From positions 1 to 5,341 of the forward strand of contig CAJFNH010000095.1 of NCBI GenBank assembly GCA_904394195.1: DNA of 5,341 nt, written 5' to 3'. The translations under genes and the position numbers were made by a program. Of this stretch, positions 4,946-5,341 are shown piece by piece; the first letter of the stretch is position 1; each line of letters begins with the position of its first letter. Origin of the DNA: Candidatus Gallimonas caecicola. Lineage in GTDB: Bacteria > Bacillota > Clostridia > Christensenellales > Borkfalkiaceae. The notes under the pieces were generated by a model. It was given only the letters and a program-made list of their open reading frames with translations, was not told the origin of the DNA and made no database searches.

Positions 4946-5199
4946 TTGAAGAGGTGCGAGATCCCCCTTGCTCCCTGCGTGAAGCGAACGCTGTCCACAC
5001 TGCCGCTCGCGGTAAAATTTCCGCTTCCTTCCGAAAAGGAAAGCACTTTGAACTTGCTCCCTTCAATACGCACGCGGCGGCCGTTGACGGTGAGCCTGAT
5101 CTCCCGGTCAGAAAATGCGTCCACTCTTTCGACGCCGGTCATTGTGAGCCTGCTTTGACTTTCAAGCGTGAGAATGCTTTGTTTTACGTCACCTTGCAT
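4942..5199 (-). CDS. yabP: Sporulation protein YabP
   Basis: This 85-residue protein belongs to the YabP/YqfC family of small beta-rich sporulation proteins. In B. subtilis yabP is under mother-cell SigE control and is co-transcribed with yabQ. The family signature is visible as SRLTMTGVERVDAFSDREIRL (about 16-36, with the ITGV-V-F core), then RVRIEGSKFKVLSF (42-55), GNFTASGSVDSVRF (60-73) and the ending GISHLFK, which matches the family's basic C-terminus. The ATG is the first possible start, since an in-frame TAG lies six bases upstream. There is no convincing ribosome-binding site; GAGTAGAGT precedes the ATG. A terminator 25 bases upstream separates it from the preceding gene, so it should be first in its transcript. 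It overlaps yabQ by four bases. Confidence 0.87.
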   Translation of the reverse strand: MQGDVKQSILTLESQSRLTMTGVERVDAFSDREIRLTVNGRRVRIEGSKFKVLSFSEGSGNFTASGSVDSVRFTQGARGISHLFK

Positions 5200-5204
5200 A
5201 CTCT

Positions 5205-5233
5205 ACTCTATGCCTGTCTACATGAAAAAATCC
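5205..5233 (-). promoter_or_regulatory. Possible SigE-type promoter of yabP
   Basis: Read on the minus strand, GGATTTT (5233-5227), 14 bases and CATAGAGT (5212-5205) loosely resemble the SigE pattern (an ATATT-like -35 and CATACA-T -10, as I recall it). The -35 would lie within the stem and T tract of the terminator. Transcription would start at or beside the yabP ATG. The match is weak and rests partly on the lack of any other promoter position. Confidence 0.22.
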
Positions 5234-5254
5234 CGATTTCAGACCGGGATTTTT
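5225..5254. terminator. Bidirectional intrinsic terminator upstream of yabP
   Basis: Ten-base perfect arms (AAAAATCCCG / CGGGATTTTT) enclose a nine-base loop. Because of the A and T tracts the hairpin has a U tail in both directions, with six T residues reading leftwards. It sits 41 bases past the stop of the gene at the right edge and most likely ends that gene's transcript. Confidence 0.85.
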
Positions 5255-5263
5255 ATGATTTTA

Positions 5264-5292
5264 TGCAATTATGTCAGACATAGTACATTGCA
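5264..5292. repeat. Nested inverted repeat between edge gene and terminator
   Basis: ATGTC-a-GACAT (5271-5281) is a perfect short palindrome. It is flanked by TGCAAT on the left (5264-5269) and its complement ATTGCA on the right (5287-5292), with unequal spacing of one and five bases. It may be a protein-binding site or an RNA structure in the 3' untranslated region; no family is recognised. Confidence 0.35.
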
Positions 5293-5295
5293 AAA

Positions 5296-5341
5296 TTATT
5301 GAAGCTTTGCTTTTGCCCGCGCTTTGGCGCGCAATTCGCTG
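5296..5341 (-). CDS. C-terminal end of an unidentified gene, cut by the window edge
   Basis: On the minus strand one frame is open from the edge to TAA at 5298-5296 and encodes SELRAKARAKAKLQ. The alanine- and lysine-rich tail, GC-rich codons, and the terminator placed 41 bases beyond the stop suggest a real gene end. In related genomes the gene before yabP is often an S4-domain RNA-binding protein or the HU gene, but 14 residues are too few to assign it. A second frame is also open to a TAA further on (5262-5260), so the frame choice is not certain. Confidence 0.4.
   Translation of the reverse strand, partial: SELRAKARAKAKLQ

Overview
The window looks like chromosomal DNA of a spore-forming member of the Bacillota, most likely class Clostridia. 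The evidence is a yabP-yabQ-divIC block, which is found in endospore formers, together with strong SigA-type promoters, Shine-Dalgarno sites and short U-tailed hairpin terminators. Base composition is moderately GC-rich. Seven genes are on the minus strand and two on the plus strand, plus a probable gene tail at the right edge. Coding density is high, with no gene-free stretch above about 120 bases. I see no tRNA, rRNA, CRISPR array, insertion sequence or prophage structural gene.

Left part (1-1310): aroA (EPSP synthase, shikimate pathway) runs rightwards and ends at a hairpin terminator shared with a converging gene. Next (1308-2219) come two minus-strand genes: a short DtxR-type metalloregulator with its own near-consensus promoter, preceded by a low-molecular-weight tyrosine phosphatase with a GTG start. 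Divergent from the phosphatase is a 70-residue single-domain XRE regulator (2335-2547). Its predicted transcription start coincides with its ATG, so its mRNA is probably leaderless. A perfect palindromic terminator follows.

Right part (2664-5199, minus strand): a compact gene string in the order yabP, yabQ, divIC, ppx/gppA-like gene, M50-type membrane metalloprotease. YabP/YabQ and Ppx/protease are each joined by an ATGA stop-start overlap. DivIC starts 43 bases inside the end of yabQ and is preceded by a near-consensus promoter and a good ribosome-binding site inside yabQ. This suggests that the sporulation genes (yabP, yabQ) and the growth genes (divIC onwards) are separately transcribed within one gene string. 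A bidirectional terminator lies only 25 bases upstream of yabP and isolates it from a gene whose last codons are at the right edge.

No wholly new system is evident. The best leads are the probable leaderless XRE regulator, the promoter embedded in yabQ, the M50 protease translationally coupled to a Ppx/GppA protein, and active-site variation in the EPSP synthase.
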